Assembly: GCA_002398845.1 (NCBI GenBank)
Contig: DHBY01000059.1
Location: forward strand, 1-40,254
DNA length: 40,254 nucleotides
Direction of reading: 5' to 3'
DNA from: Firmicutes bacterium UBA4916
GTDB taxonomy: Bacteria > Bacillota > Clostridia > Tissierellales > Tepidimicrobiaceae
Shown: piece by piece, positions 24,248 through 32,908 of the stretch
Layout: every line of letters starts with the position of its first letter
How positions within the stretch are numbered: position 1 is the first letter of the stretch
Notes under the pieces: generated by a model
Databases searched by the model: none
Seen by the model: only the letters and a program-made list of their open reading frames with translations
What the model was told of the DNA's origin: nothing
Position numbers and translations under genes: made by a program

Positions 24248-24694
24248 TTATTCTTCTGTTATTTTTACAGTCAACTTTGCAGATACTTCTGGATAAATTT
24301 TTACTTCTACATTAGTTATACCAAGGGCTTTAATATTATCCTTCATTTCTATCTTCCTTTTATCAATATCAATATTATGCTGTGCCATTAAAGCCTCAGA
24401 AATATCTTTTGATGTAATTGAGCCAAATAATCTGCCGCCTTCCCCAGCCTTACCCTTTAGCTGTAAACTTATGGATTCGATTTTTGCCTTCATTTTTAGG
24501 GCCTTTTCATATCCTTCTTTTTCTTTTTCTTTTTGAATTTCTTTTCTTTCTTCCCATCTTTTAAGATTTGCTGGTGTTGCCTCTATAGCTAAATTCTTTG
24601 GAAATAAAAAGTTCCTCGCATATCCATCTTTAGCATTAACCAGCTCTCCTTTTTTACCTAATCCCTTTACATCGTTTAATAATATTATTTTCAT
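24248..24694 (-). CDS. rplI: Ribosomal protein bL9
   Basis: A 148-residue protein of the large subunit. The N-terminal rRNA-binding domain [20 protein letters not shown] and [14 protein letters not shown] is linked by a long helix (residues ~45-75) to the C-terminal domain with [13 protein letters not shown]. Full length. Its ATG overlaps the gdpP TGA (ATGA), the usual arrangement in Firmicutes. Confidence 0.98.
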   Translation of the reverse strand: MKIILLNDVKGLGKKGELVNAKDGYARNFLFPKNLAIEATPANLKRWEERKEIQKEKEKEGYEKALKMKAKIESISLQLKGKAGEGGRLFGSITSKDISEALMAQHNIDIDKRKIEMKDNIKALGITNVEVKIYPEVSAKLTVKITEE

Positions 24695-26691
24695 TGATTT
24701 TCACCTTCCATAAAATATTCATCTATAGCATCAATAAGCATCTTTTCTGCCTGTTCCATGGAAACTCCTCCTAATTGGGTCCCTGCACTAGTTAAATGGC
24801 CTCCCCCACCTAACCTTTCTAATATTAATTGAACAGATATACTTCCTAGGGATCTACCGCTTACATGAATTCTGCCTTCAGAAAAAGTCAGTACAAAAGA
24901 TGCCTCCACTCCGTTTATGTTTAGTAAATCATTGGCACTTTCAGCTGCTATTAAGATGGAATCTTCCATATCTTTTTCAAATTTACCAATGGCAACTTTC
25001 CCAAATACTATCCTAGAATTTTTAACCACCTCTGCCTTGTACAAAAATGTAGTGAAATCATCTTTAAATAGCTGTCTCACGCTGGTAGTATCTGCACCTG
25101 CTCTTTTAAGTATTGAGGCAGCTTCAAAAGTCCTTACTCCCGTTTGAAAAGTAAAATTCTTAGTATCCACTGTTATACCTGCCAATAGCGCATCAGCTTC
25201 AAGTTTAGTCATATCCATCTTTTCAGACATATAATAAAGTATCTCTGTAACCAACTCACAAGTAGAAGAAGCATATGGCTCTAAATATGTAAGGATTGGA
25301 TCCTTGATAAATTCAGCTCCTCTTCTATGATGATCAATTAATACAATCTTATCTATTAAATCTAGAAGCTCTGGAGCTTCTGTGAAACTAGGTTTATGGT
25401 TATCTACTACTACTAAGAGGGAAGATCTATCTACCATTTGAATTGCTTCTTCTGGAGTAATGATAAAATTCAAATATCCAGGTTCTTCTAACTTCATTCT
25501 GTCATATATATTCCTAATAGAAGGATTTATTCCCTTTAGGACTAGATATGCTTTTTTATTCCTACTTTTGGCTGCACTTATTATTCCTATACTAGCTCCA
25601 AAAGAGTCCATATCTGCAATTTTATGCCCCATTACAAATACTTTATCAGATTGATCTATTAGCTGTCTTAGAGCATGGGATATGACTCTGGACTTAACCT
25701 TATTCCTTTTTTCAATAGCTTTGGTTTTACCGCCATAAAAACTTAAGCTATTTTTTTCTTTTACTACTGCTTGATCTCCACCTCTTCCTAATGCAATATC
25801 TATTGCAGCCTTTGCATATTCATAGGTTTCATTAGGAGTTTCACCATTTATTCCTACTCCCATACTTAATGTTATAGGTATGGTATTACCCCTATTAATA
25901 ATCCTAATCTGGTCTAAAATATCAAACTTTTTATTTTGTATTAAATTTAAACTTTTGTTTTGAAATATTAGTAAATACTTATCATTTTCATACTTTCTCG
26001 CAAATCCATTATTTATAGCTGCATAAGCGCTAATAGTTTTATCAATTTCAGCCAAAACCAAAGGCCTATTTACTTCTGATGTAGTACTTTTTACTTCATC
26101 ATAATTATCTACATAAGCCAAGCAAACTGCTATCCCTTCTTCTTTATACCTTTTGTCTATAAGCACCTCACGGGTATTATCAACCCAGTACAGCATAATT
26201 ATATTTCCCTTTGTACTAATAGTTTTTTTGCTATCAACTATATTATAATATACTTTATAATATTTAGTGTTATATTTTATATCTAAAGGAGTCTTTTTAT
26301 CATCTTTTAATATGTCTTCTACCCTTAACTTAGGTATCAACTCATCTATTTTTTTATTTAATATATCTTCTTCATCTAACATTTCTAAAAATCTAGTATT
26401 ATACCAAGATATAGTGCCATCTACCTCTAACATTGCTAAGGGAAAAGGCATATTGAATACTGCATGTTTAGTCGCAGAATCAAATTCTTCTGATAAGCCT
26501 TCAATATATTTAGTCCATTCTTTTTCCTTATCATTGATTGTCTTAATATAGTGATATACTAAATAAGCCAATGCTATCGTCCAAACAAAGGCTAAGACTG
26601 GTTGATAATAAGCAACTATGGCTATAAGACATCCAATGATTATTAAATATATCTTTGTGTCTTTCCATTTAAATAAATTTTTATAATCCAT
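24691..26691 (-). CDS. gdpP: Cyclic-di-AMP phosphodiesterase GdpP (YybT)
   Basis: A 666-residue membrane enzyme that hydrolyses c-di-AMP to pApA. Two N-terminal transmembrane helices (residues ~12-55) are followed by a PAS-like domain ([21 protein letters not shown]), a degenerate GGDEF domain ending [13 protein letters not shown] near residue 300, and DHH/DHHA1 domains: [13 protein letters not shown] near 360, VVDNHKP near 425, LIDHHRRG near 450, and [12 protein letters not shown] at the end. All metal-binding motifs look intact. AGGAGG precedes the ATG. It sits in the conserved yybS-gdpP-rplI-dnaB run. Confidence 0.96.
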   Translation of the reverse strand: MDYKNLFKWKDTKIYLIIIGCLIAIVAYYQPVLAFVWTIALAYLVYHYIKTINDKEKEWTKYIEGLSEEFDSATKHAVFNMPFPLAMLEVDGTISWYNTRFLEMLDEEDILNKKIDELIPKLRVEDILKDDKKTPLDIKYNTKYYKVYYNIVDSKKTISTKGNIIMLYWVDNTREVLIDKRYKEEGIAVCLAYVDNYDEVKSTTSEVNRPLVLAEIDKTISAYAAINNGFARKYENDKYLLIFQNKSLNLIQNKKFDILDQIRIINRGNTIPITLSMGVGINGETPNETYEYAKAAIDIALGRGGDQAVVKEKNSLSFYGGKTKAIEKRNKVKSRVISHALRQLIDQSDKVFVMGHKIADMDSFGASIGIISAAKSRNKKAYLVLKGINPSIRNIYDRMKLEEPGYLNFIITPEEAIQMVDRSSLLVVVDNHKPSFTEAPELLDLIDKIVLIDHHRRGAEFIKDPILTYLEPYASSTCELVTEILYYMSEKMDMTKLEADALLAGITVDTKNFTFQTGVRTFEAASILKRAGADTTSVRQLFKDDFTTFLYKAEVVKNSRIVFGKVAIGKFEKDMEDSILIAAESANDLLNINGVEASFVLTFSEGRIHVSGRSLGSISVQLILERLGGGGHLTSAGTQLGGVSMEQAEKMLIDAIDEYFMEGENQ

Positions 26692-26711
26692 ACCGATCCT
26701 CCTATTAGGAT

Positions 26712-27665
26712 TTAAGCACCTTTCCTAATTTTCCTAAAATCAAATATTGCATCTAGTACTCCAATAAAAGAGATTACCCACCCCAGAGGTAATAATACTA
26801 TTATTAAAAATATGATAATTAAAATTCTTGGAATACCTCTTACTTTCTTATTAATAAGTTTGTGATCTATTACAGCTAAACCCTGCGTAAAAAATATAAA
26901 GGATGCAAGTACTGTAACATTTAAAAATATAGTTTCATAATAAAAAAGCTTTAAACTCTTAATTAAAAAAGCACCTAAAAACATAATCCCAGTACCGACT
27001 AAAATATTGTTAGGTAATTTGAATTTTGAAAACTTAGGAATTGATGTTATGCCATATCCTAAGTTTCTAAGCAACAAACAAGATATAAGATAATTTAAAT
27101 ATGCTGTAACTAATGAAAATATCATAACTATAGAAGGTATTATTAGTAGAACATAATCATAGAAATTTTCTAATAAATATTTCAACTTTAAAAAGTCATA
27201 TTGAGATAATTCCATTCCCTTTAATGTTTCTGTCTGAGTATTTAAAATTTGGGTAAAAAATTCTTCCAGTTGATTAATAATACTAACACCAGTCATATCT
27301 CCCATTATGCTTAATACTAGTAAAAATGAAGCCAATAAAACTAAGGTTGAAATTGTTAAAGTTTCAAAAGTTTTTTTCCTATTCTTAATAGTATAGTTCA
27401 ATGAAATACTCAAAGGTGTAAAAGCTAGAAATATGAATATACCAGATACCTTATCAGCCATTAATCCAATAAAAAATGTTGATATAATTAAACTCATTAT
27501 ATTATAGTTTATTCCATATTTAATCCCTAATATTATAAAAGGTATTGGATATAAGAAAATAATAAATGGTAGATAATACATTCCAATAATCATCAGTATT
27601 GTCCCTATTCCAATTACTAATATAGTTTCAAAAATTTTGCTATCTTTATTCCAATCTATTTTCAA
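26712..27665 (-). CDS. yybS: YybS-like membrane protein (DUF2232)
   Basis: A roughly 317-residue polytopic protein with about seven to eight hydrophobic segments and a short basic tail (FDFRKIRKG); conserved upstream neighbour of gdpP in Firmicutes, function unknown, with an S-component-like membrane fold often noted. The longest frame starts at GTG 27674, but AGAGGTG lies where that codon is, and the TTG at 27665 stands six bases after it, so I prefer TTG. Twenty bases separate it from gdpP. Confidence 0.85.
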   Translation of the reverse strand: MKIDWNKDSKIFETILVIGIGTILMIIGMYYLPFIIFLYPIPFIILGIKYGINYNIMSLIISTFFIGLMADKVSGIFIFLAFTPLSISLNYTIKNRKKTFETLTISTLVLLASFLLVLSIMGDMTGVSIINQLEEFFTQILNTQTETLKGMELSQYDFLKLKYLLENFYDYVLLIIPSIVMIFSLVTAYLNYLISCLLLRNLGYGITSIPKFSKFKLPNNILVGTGIMFLGAFLIKSLKLFYYETIFLNVTVLASFIFFTQGLAVIDHKLINKKVRGIPRILIIIFLIIVLLPLGWVISFIGVLDAIFDFRKIRKGA

Positions 27666-27682
27666 AAACTTCACCTCTATTC

Positions 27683-28000
27683 TTAATTATGTCTCATAAA
27701 TTCTAATAATTCACTTAAATCCCCATACCATTTTTCAATTTTATGGTCTTCTATTAAATTTAACTTTATTTTATCTATAAAATTAGAGTTTATATCTTCA
27801 TAATCTAATCCTAATCTTTTCCCTAATAAATAAGACATAAGAATAATATTAGAAATTAGCTCTTCTGCATCCTCCCTTATACCATCCTCCCCTTTAGCCA
27901 ATAATTCATAAAGATTAGCTATAGAAGTTAGCATCTCGCTTTTAAGCCATTCGATAGTTCTAAGGTTTTTTATTATTTCCATATCTTTTTTATCGATCAT
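27683..28000 (-). CDS. MazG-like protein
   Basis: A 105-residue all-helical protein resembling the small MazG-like family found beside rpsR and yybS in Clostridia: EWLKSEMLTSIANLYELLAKGED, then EDAEELISNIILMSYLLGKRLG with the acidic residues expected of an all-alpha nucleotide pyrophosphohydrolase fold, and WYGDLSELLEFMRHN at the end. It may hydrolyse a nucleoside triphosphate, but the catalytic EExxE/ExxD set is incomplete by eye, so function is open. GGGTGAAAAT precedes the ATG. It is first in the yybS-gdpP-rplI-dnaB run. Confidence 0.78.
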   Translation of the reverse strand: MIDKKDMEIIKNLRTIEWLKSEMLTSIANLYELLAKGEDGIREDAEELISNIILMSYLLGKRLGLDYEDINSNFIDKIKLNLIEDHKIEKWYGDLSELLEFMRHN

Positions 28001-28078
28001 ATTTTCACCCTTTTTATTATCTCTATTTTAAATAATAGTCTTATTAAGATAATACAGAGTAAAATATTATATGTCAAA

Positions 28079-28103
28079 CAAAAAAGAGAGGTTATTCCTC
28101 TCT
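28079..28103 (-). terminator. Terminator of rpsF-ssb-rpsR
   Basis: AGAGAGG / CCTCTCT stem (28085-28091 with 28097-28103), 5-base loop, followed on the minus strand by T6. It overlaps the rpsR stop codon. Confidence 0.88.
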
Positions 28104-28327
28104 TAGTCTGCACTATATGGTAGTAATGCTATTTGTCTTGCCCTTTTTATAGCTATTGTTAATTCTCTTTGATGTTTTGCACAATTACCAGAAATTCTTC
28201 TTGGAAGAATTTTTCCTCTTTCAGTAATATACTTTTTTAGTTTATTTATATCCTTATAATCTATATGATCTGATTTATCTGCACAAAAACTACAAACTCT
28301 TTTTCTTGGTTTAAATCTTCTTTGCAC
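28103..28327 (-). CDS. rpsR: Ribosomal protein bS18
   Basis: A 74-residue small-subunit protein, forming a dimer with bS6. It carries the family sequence [14 protein letters not shown], with a CxxC pair that may bind zinc, then [19 protein letters not shown] and [20 protein letters not shown]. The long frame opens 12 codons earlier, inside ssb, but AAGGAGGG lies seven bases ahead of the GTG at 28327, which gives the expected N-terminus (M)QRRFKPRK. Confidence 0.97.
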   Translation of the reverse strand: MQRRFKPRKRVCSFCADKSDHIDYKDINKLKKYITERGKILPRRISGNCAKHQRELTIAIKRARQIALLPYSAD

Positions 28328-28343
28328 CGTATTTCCCTCCTTC

Positions 28344-28775
28344 TTAGAATGGAATATTGTCATCGTCTACAGGTTCAAAACCATCTATGCCTGGAAAATC
28401 TGAATTCGAACCGCCAAAGTTAGAATTGTTATCATTTCCCCATTCTAAAAACTGAACTCTTTCTGCTACGACTTCAGTTATATACCTTCTTGTACCATCT
28501 TTAGCGTCATAAGACCTTGATTGAATTCTTCCTTGAACAGCGGTAAGTCTTCCCTTGGCTAAATAGTTGGCACAGTTTTCTGCCTGTTTTCCCCATACGA
28601 CAATGTTTATAAAGTCGGCTGTTGGTTGTCCTTTGCTTTCAAATTCCTGCTTTTTATCCTTGGAAAGCTGCTTATCTACCGCCAAACTAAAAGTAGATAC
28701 TGGAGTACCCGTATTAGGTATATACCTCAATTCTGGATCCCTTGTAAGTCTTCCAATTAACACAACGTTATTCAA
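28344..28775 (-). CDS. ssb: Single-stranded DNA-binding protein
   Basis: A 143-residue OB-fold protein that covers single-stranded DNA as a tetramer. The OB fold runs from [18 protein letters not shown] through [21 protein letters not shown] and [19 protein letters not shown]; an acidic, Gly/Asn-rich tail ends with DDDNIPF, the partner-binding tip. Two GTG codons start the longest frame, but they overlap AAGGTGG; the TTG at 28775, eight bases beyond it, gives [11 protein letters not shown], the family start. Between rpsF and rpsR, as is standard. Confidence 0.97.
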   Translation of the reverse strand: MNNVVLIGRLTRDPELRYIPNTGTPVSTFSLAVDKQLSKDKKQEFESKGQPTADFINIVVWGKQAENCANYLAKGRLTAVQGRIQSRSYDAKDGTRRYITEVVAERVQFLEWGNDNNSNFGGSNSDFPGIDGFEPVDDDNIPF

Positions 28776-28795
28776 CCGAAACACCACCTTAAGAT

Positions 28796-29080
28796 TTATT
28801 CATCTTCTTTAACTATCATATGCCTCATTATACTGTCAGAAATCCTACATACCCTATCTAGTTCTTCGATAACTGCTGGGGTAGATTCAAAATTAACGAT
28901 TACATAATATCCTTCAGTAAAATCATTGATTTCATAAGCTAATTTTCTCATTCCCCATTCATCAACATTTGTAATAGTACCATCTGCTTCGATAATACCT
29001 TTAAGTCTATCTAATGTTTTATTTCTGTTTTCTTCTTCAAGACTTGGCACAAAGATAAAAACTGCTTCATATTTTCTCAC
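28796..29080 (-). CDS. rpsF: Ribosomal protein bS6
   Basis: A 94-residue small-subunit protein. It shows (M)RKYEAVFIFVPSL, GIIEADGTITNVDEWGMRKL and EGYYVIVNFESTPAVIEELDR, and ends in the usual acidic tail. The first GTG of the frame lies in the AAGGAGG Shine-Dalgarno; the GTG at 29080, eight bases after it, is the likely start. It heads rpsF-ssb-rpsR behind a sigma-A promoter and a leader with an S6:S18-like RNA motif, so S6:S18 feedback on translation is expected. Confidence 0.96.
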   Translation of the reverse strand: MRKYEAVFIFVPSLEEENRNKTLDRLKGIIEADGTITNVDEWGMRKLAYEINDFTEGYYVIVNFESTPAVIEELDRVCRISDSIMRHMIVKEDE

Positions 29081-29100
29081 GTATTTCACCTCCTTTTGGA

Positions 29101-29131
29101 CTAACGGCTCTAATTTAATAGAGCAAGGATA
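29101..29131 (-). promoter_or_regulatory. S6:S18-binding leader motif candidate of rpsF
   Basis: On the minus strand a hairpin GCTCTA-TTAAAT-TAGAGC (29107-29124) is followed directly by CG, creating the CCG trinucleotide that the S6:S18 complex recognises in rpsF leaders (29105-29107), and TTAGTCC which can pair back to GGATAT-side bases. It lies within the ~55-base leader just ahead of the Shine-Dalgarno. Confidence 0.6.
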
Positions 29132-29141
29132 TATCTATAAA

Positions 29142-29170
29142 ATTATATCATTAATATATTTAGGATTCAA
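29142..29170 (-). promoter_or_regulatory. Sigma-A promoter of rpsF-ssb-rpsR
   Basis: On the minus strand TTGAAT (29165-29170), 17 bases, TATAAT (29142-29147). Confidence 0.85.
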
Positions 29171-29181
29171 GCTATTTTTAA

Positions 29182-29208
29182 AAAGCCTCTCAAAATTTGA
29201 GAGGCTTT
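29182..29208 (-). terminator. Terminator after the aminotransferase gene
   Basis: A 13-bp perfect inverted repeat (29182-29194 with 29196-29208) with the GC-rich core GCCTCTC, followed on the minus strand by CTTTTTAAAAATAG; it starts 8 bases past the aminotransferase stop. Confidence 0.87.
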
Positions 29209-29216
29209 AATTATAT

Positions 29217-30416
29217 TTACACTGTTTCTTTTAAATACATTGTTTCTTTTAAAACTTTACCTAATCGCTTAATTCCCTCAACTATTCTTTCTTCATTCAT
29301 ATTGGAATAGTTTGCTCTAAAGGTGTTTTCATGGCCACCATTAGGAAAGAAAGAGCCACCTGGTACAAAGGCTACATTTTGTTCAAGAGCTTTTACAGCA
29401 ATTTCTCTAGCATTCATATGTTCTGGAAGTACTACCCAAGTGAATAATCCACCTTTGGGATAAGTAAATTTAACTTCTTTAGGAAATTCTTCTTCCATGG
29501 CTTTCATCATTAAATCTCTTCTCTTTTTATATACAACTTTTAATTTTTCAATATGTTCTTCTATATCATACATCTCTAAGAATTTAGCTATTTCCATTTG
29601 GGATATAGTACTGGATTGTAAATCTGCACCTTGTTTGGCCAAATTAAATTTATTTAAGACCCCTTTCTCTGCTGCTACCCAGCCAACCCTAAGACCTGGG
29701 CAAAATATTTTGGAGAAAGTTCCTAAAAATATTACTCTGCCTTCTGTATCATAGTGTTTAACAGCTGGAAGTATTTCCCCCTCAAATCTTAATTCTCCAT
29801 AGGGATTGTCCTCTACTATGGCTACATTATATTTATTAGCTAATTCTACAAGTCTCTTTCTTCTTTCAGTAGACCAAGTTCTCCCTGATGGGTTTTGGAA
29901 ATCTGGTATTACATAGATAAACTTTACATTTTCATTGTTTGCAAGGGCTTCTTCTAAATCTTCCATTATCATACCTTCATCATCAGTATCAATTTCTAAG
30001 AAATTTGGTTCATAGGCCCTAAATGCATTAATAGCACCTAAATAAGAAGGGCTTTCGCAAAGAATTATATCTCCTGGATTTATAAATATTTTAGCTGAAA
30101 AATCTAAGCCTTGTTGTGAACCACTAGTAATCAATATATCATCTGGTGTAACATTTACATGAACTTTTGCCATCCTTTTGACTATTTGCTCCCTTAAGGG
30201 AAGATAGCCTTCTGTTGGGCCATATTGTAGTGCAATTGTCCCATCTTTGTCTAAAACCTCAGCTGTTACCTTTTTATATTCTTCCACTGGAAATAATTCT
30301 GGCGCAGGTAGTCCACCTGCAAAGGAAATTACCTCTGGTCTTTGAGTGAGTTTTAGTAATTCTCTAATCTCAGATGCCCTAATGTTGTCCATACGATTCG
30401 CATAATTTAACGTCAT
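29217..30416 (-). CDS. PLP-dependent aminotransferase, class I/II (2-aminoadipate/LysN-like)
   Basis: A 399-residue fold-type I aminotransferase without a DNA-binding domain. It begins MTLNYANRMDNIRASEIREL and VISFAGGLPAPELFP, has the GSQQGLDFSAKIF substrate-binding loop, YVIPDFQNPSGRTWS, VEDNPYGELRF, the PLP lysine in GTFSKIFCPGLRVGWV near residue 240, and FRANYSNMNEERI with the C-terminal Arg. Such enzymes transaminate 2-aminoadipate, aromatic or branched amino acids; with IorAB in the same genome, an aromatic amino acid is a fair but unproved substrate. Full length, own promoter and terminator. Confidence 0.92.
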   Translation of the reverse strand: MTLNYANRMDNIRASEIRELLKLTQRPEVISFAGGLPAPELFPVEEYKKVTAEVLDKDGTIALQYGPTEGYLPLREQIVKRMAKVHVNVTPDDILITSGSQQGLDFSAKIFINPGDIILCESPSYLGAINAFRAYEPNFLEIDTDDEGMIMEDLEEALANNENVKFIYVIPDFQNPSGRTWSTERRKRLVELANKYNVAIVEDNPYGELRFEGEILPAVKHYDTEGRVIFLGTFSKIFCPGLRVGWVAAEKGVLNKFNLAKQGADLQSSTISQMEIAKFLEMYDIEEHIEKLKVVYKKRRDLMMKAMEEEFPKEVKFTYPKGGLFTWVVLPEHMNAREIAVKALEQNVAFVPGGSFFPNGGHENTFRANYSNMNEERIVEGIKRLGKVLKETMYLKETV

Positions 30417-30480
30417 AAAGACACCCCCTAAATTTTGAAAAACGTTTTCCTACATAATACAAATAAATGACGCTAAATAT

Positions 30481-30509
30481 AGTATACTATTAAAATCACA
30501 ATTTGTCTA
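30481..30509 (-). promoter_or_regulatory. Sigma-A promoter of the aminotransferase gene
   Basis: On the minus strand TAGACA (30504-30509), 17 bases, TATACT (30481-30486), about 65 bases before the ATG. Confidence 0.68.
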
Positions 30510-30516
30510 ATATTTA

Positions 30517-30570
30517 GAATAATAAAACTATTTTTTGGATTAATTAATCCAAAAAATAGTTTTATTATTC
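30517..30570. terminator. 54-bp perfect palindrome / terminator after the DUF951 gene
   Basis: Two 27-base arms, centred between 30543 and 30544, are exact reverse complements with no mismatch. It overlaps the DUF951 stop codon and contains A6 and T6 runs, so it probably terminates the yedF-DUF3343-mscS-DUF951 transcript on the minus strand. The only GC pairs are few (GG/CC near the centre and outer C/G), which is unusual for a terminator. Confidence 0.75.
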
Positions 30571-30795
30571 AGTTTCTTTTCCCTTATAATGGACTATGCT
30601 CATCCATTTTTCATCTACTAAGATTTTCCTAACTCTTTTTTCAAAATCAATCCTCGGTATCCAAATTTGCCTACCGCATCCTAAACATTTTAGTTTAATA
30701 TCTACTCCTGTCCGTAAAATCTCCCATCTGTTTTCTCCACAAGGATGGCCTTTTTTTAAAGTTATCACATCCCCGACTTCATATTTTAAAATCAT
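30565..30795 (-). CDS. DUF951-family small zinc-ribbon-like protein
   Basis: A 76-residue protein of the DUF951 (YyzM-like) family: YEVGDVITLKKGHPCGENRWEILRTG, then DIKLKCLGCGRQIWI, giving a Cys from HPCG and CLGC as possible zinc ligands. Function is not known; in Firmicutes it often stands next to mechanosensitive channel genes and parB/yyaC-type neighbourhoods. Its GGGGGGCGGC ribosome-binding site lies in the 15-base gap after mscS. Last gene of the operon, ending within the palindrome. Confidence 0.88.
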   Translation of the reverse strand: MILKYEVGDVITLKKGHPCGENRWEILRTGVDIKLKCLGCGRQIWIPRIDFEKRVRKILVDEKWMSIVHYKGKETE

Positions 30796-30810
30796 AACAA
30801 TGCCGCCCCC

Positions 30811-31662
30811 CTAAGATTTATTGTCAAATATTATTCTTTTTGGATAAGGTATCTCTATGTTTTCCCTATCGAAGGCTTCTTTAATCCTTTTCCTTAGCTC
30901 CCTTTCTACGCTCCACTGGTCCATAGGGTTAGTTTTTGCCACTATGGTTAAGTCTATACCATATTCTCCCAAATCACTAATACCTAATATGGTAGGTCCA
31001 TCTACTATACTTTTATTGGTTTCCTTTACTTCTTTACATACTTTATCTAAAACTTGGGTAACATGGTCTATGTCTTCTTCATAAGCTACACTAACCTTTA
31101 CAAGAGCCCTCATGGCACCTCTAGTCTTGTTGGTTACTGCTCCAATATTGCTATTAGGAATAATATGAAGTTCCCCCGAAAAATCTCTTAACTTGGTTAC
31201 CCTTACTCCTAGTTCTTCTACTATACCTTCGAATTCTCCAATTTTTATATAATCACCTACTGAAAATTGATCTTCAAATAATATAAAAAATCCTGTAATT
31301 ATATCTTTAACAAGAGATTGAGCTCCAAAACCTACAGCTAGTCCCCCAATTCCTGCAGTTGCTAAAATAGAAGAGGTATTTATATCAAATATATCCAATA
31401 CCATTATTAATCCGATAAAATAAAATATATATTTTATAATATTTTTAAGTACACCGGTTAGGGTATTAATCTTTTTTTCATCTACAGAAAATATACTCTT
31501 TTTTCTTCTATAAACTGCTTTATCTATGATGATATAAATAATTTTAATCAGCACTTTAATAATCAAAAATATTATGATTATCTTTATTCCTTTGCCAAGA
31601 ATATTTAGTTTCCCTTCTGTAGTTTTAAAAAACTTATCAATAAAATTTAATACCCTATCCAT
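30811..31662 (-). CDS. Small-conductance mechanosensitive channel (MscS family)
   Basis: A 283-residue membrane channel that opens on hypo-osmotic swelling. It has an N-terminal hydrophobic helix pair, then ILATAGIGGLAVGFGAQSLVKDIITGFFILFEDQFSVGDYIKIG, the diagnostic pore helix and beta domain near residues 95-140, and LRDFSGELHIIPNSNIGAVTN, ending with EIPYPKRII, as in YkuT/YggB-type proteins. GGAGAAATATGT precedes the ATG. It is third in the yedF operon. Nothing suggests a non-osmotic role except the sulfur/selenium neighbours. Confidence 0.93.
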   Translation of the reverse strand: MDRVLNFIDKFFKTTEGKLNILGKGIKIIIIFLIIKVLIKIIYIIIDKAVYRRKKSIFSVDEKKINTLTGVLKNIIKYIFYFIGLIMVLDIFDINTSSILATAGIGGLAVGFGAQSLVKDIITGFFILFEDQFSVGDYIKIGEFEGIVEELGVRVTKLRDFSGELHIIPNSNIGAVTNKTRGAMRALVKVSVAYEEDIDHVTQVLDKVCKEVKETNKSIVDGPTILGISDLGEYGIDLTIVAKTNPMDQWSVERELRKRIKEAFDRENIEIPYPKRIIFDNKS

Positions 31663-31679
31663 ACATATTTCTCCTTTAA

Positions 31680-31946
31680 TTAATTAAGCTTTTCAGCCTT
31701 ACTTTCTTTTCCTGCCTTTATAACTTTAAAAAAGCCCCCAATATCTAATTGATTTTCTTCTACTATATTCCTAGCTAATTCCGTATCTTTTAAATCAAAT
31801 TTAATAGCCAATCCACAGCTATATGTTACCTCCCTAGGAGTTGGAATAGTTCTAAATTCAATATTTTCATTTTTAAATACGGATTCAGCTTTTATAGCAT
31901 GATGAGTCGATTTAAAAGTAATAACTCCAAATTGTCTATCTATCAT
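31680..31946 (-). CDS. DUF3343 protein (putative Se/S carrier-like)
   Basis: An 88-residue cytoplasmic protein of the DUF3343 group, which repeatedly stands beside yedF. It shows FKSTHHAIKAESVFK, IPTPREVTYSCGLAIKF with the single conserved Cys and GGFFKVIKA at the end; the ferredoxin-like arrangement resembles small sulfur-carrier partners. The Cys in SCGLA is the likely site of persulfide or selenide. Function is inferred from the yedF association. Twelve bases after yedF, GGGGTATG ahead of its start. Confidence 0.86.
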   Translation of the reverse strand: MIDRQFGVITFKSTHHAIKAESVFKNENIEFRTIPTPREVTYSCGLAIKFDLKDTELARNIVEENQLDIGGFFKVIKAGKESKAEKLN

Positions 31947-31958
31947 TATAACATACCC

Positions 31959-32552
31959 CTATTCTATAGTTACAGTATTCGTTGGATTTTTTAACTTTTC
32001 ATATATTGTATACATATTGGTAATTTCGCCAACTTGAAGTTTATCCTTGATTTTGAAAAAGTCTAGGCAAGTACCACAAGAAAGAATTTCTACTCCTTCT
32101 TGTTCCAATTTTTTTAAATCCTCTAGTACTTCTGAACCTTCACAAGTTAAATGTACTCCCCCATTATAAAATACTAAAGTTGAAGGATAAGGTATTGTTT
32201 CTACTATTGTGTATATAAAAGATTTTATAAGAATTTTCCCTAATTCTTCAGAACCTTTTCCCATAGTATTGGAAGCAAAAACTATAGTCATATCCTTAAA
32301 AGTATCTGGGATACATACATTAACTTCTTGAATCTCCCCTTTATTTATGTGAATATAATACTCATCATCACTACCCTTGTCAACTTTATACTCATAACCT
32401 AAGCTACTTGCTAACTTTGAAACATTTTCTTTTGCCACTTCATTGTCAACAATAGTGGTAATAGTACCTTTCTCTATATTATCCAACTCCTTTTTAGTCA
32501 TAATTACTGGCTTTGGACAAGCTTGTCCCCTTGCATCTACTTCTATATTCAT
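31959..32552 (-). CDS. yedF: YedF, sulfurtransferase-like selenium metabolism protein
   Basis: A 197-residue, two-domain cytoplasmic protein. The N-terminal TusA/SirA domain starts MNIEVDARGQACPKPVIMTKK with the CPKP motif whose Cys would carry sulfur or selenium; the second domain (residues ~80-197) is DsrE-like and contains VVFYNGGVHLTCEGSEVL and ILSCGTCLDFFKIKDKL. The longest frame starts five codons earlier at a TTG, but GGGGGG lies just ahead of the ATG at 32552, so I use this one. YedF often occurs with SelD in selenium-using bacteria; no other selenium gene is in the window. Confidence 0.92.
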   Translation of the reverse strand: MNIEVDARGQACPKPVIMTKKELDNIEKGTITTIVDNEVAKENVSKLASSLGYEYKVDKGSDDEYYIHINKGEIQEVNVCIPDTFKDMTIVFASNTMGKGSEELGKILIKSFIYTIVETIPYPSTLVFYNGGVHLTCEGSEVLEDLKKLEQEGVEILSCGTCLDFFKIKDKLQVGEITNMYTIYEKLKNPTNTVTIE

Positions 32553-32752
32553 TTTTCTGCCCCCCAAAATATTTGTATTAAGTATATTATACTATTTTTT
32601 AACGAAGCTATCCTATTGATATATTCTATAGGTAAAGCCCCAATTATAAATAAAATCTATAATATTATTGTAAGTTAATATATTAGGATTTTATTAGCTA
32701 GCCTTGAAAATTAACATTCTTAATTAATACATTAATTTTTTTAATTTTAATA

Positions 32753-32781
32753 TTGACATATTTAAGTTTAAATACTATTAT
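32753..32781 (+). promoter_or_regulatory. Sigma-A promoter of the four-gene SHOCT-like cassette
   Basis: TTGACA (32753-32758), 17 bases, TATTAT (32776-32781). The resulting leader is about 120 bases and very AT-rich. The rest of the 356-base gap between yedF and the next gene (32553-32908) holds the divergent yedF start region with a TATAAT near 32590, but no hairpin or operator I can support. Confidence 0.8.
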
Positions 32782-32908
32782 AATGTTAAAGAAGATTATA
32801 AATATATTTAAACTATTTAGCATTTACTTTATTTATTATACCCTATTTTAATTTATATCTTAATAAAAAGATTAACTTTATGTATTATCATATTAGGAGG
32901 GGACTTTT

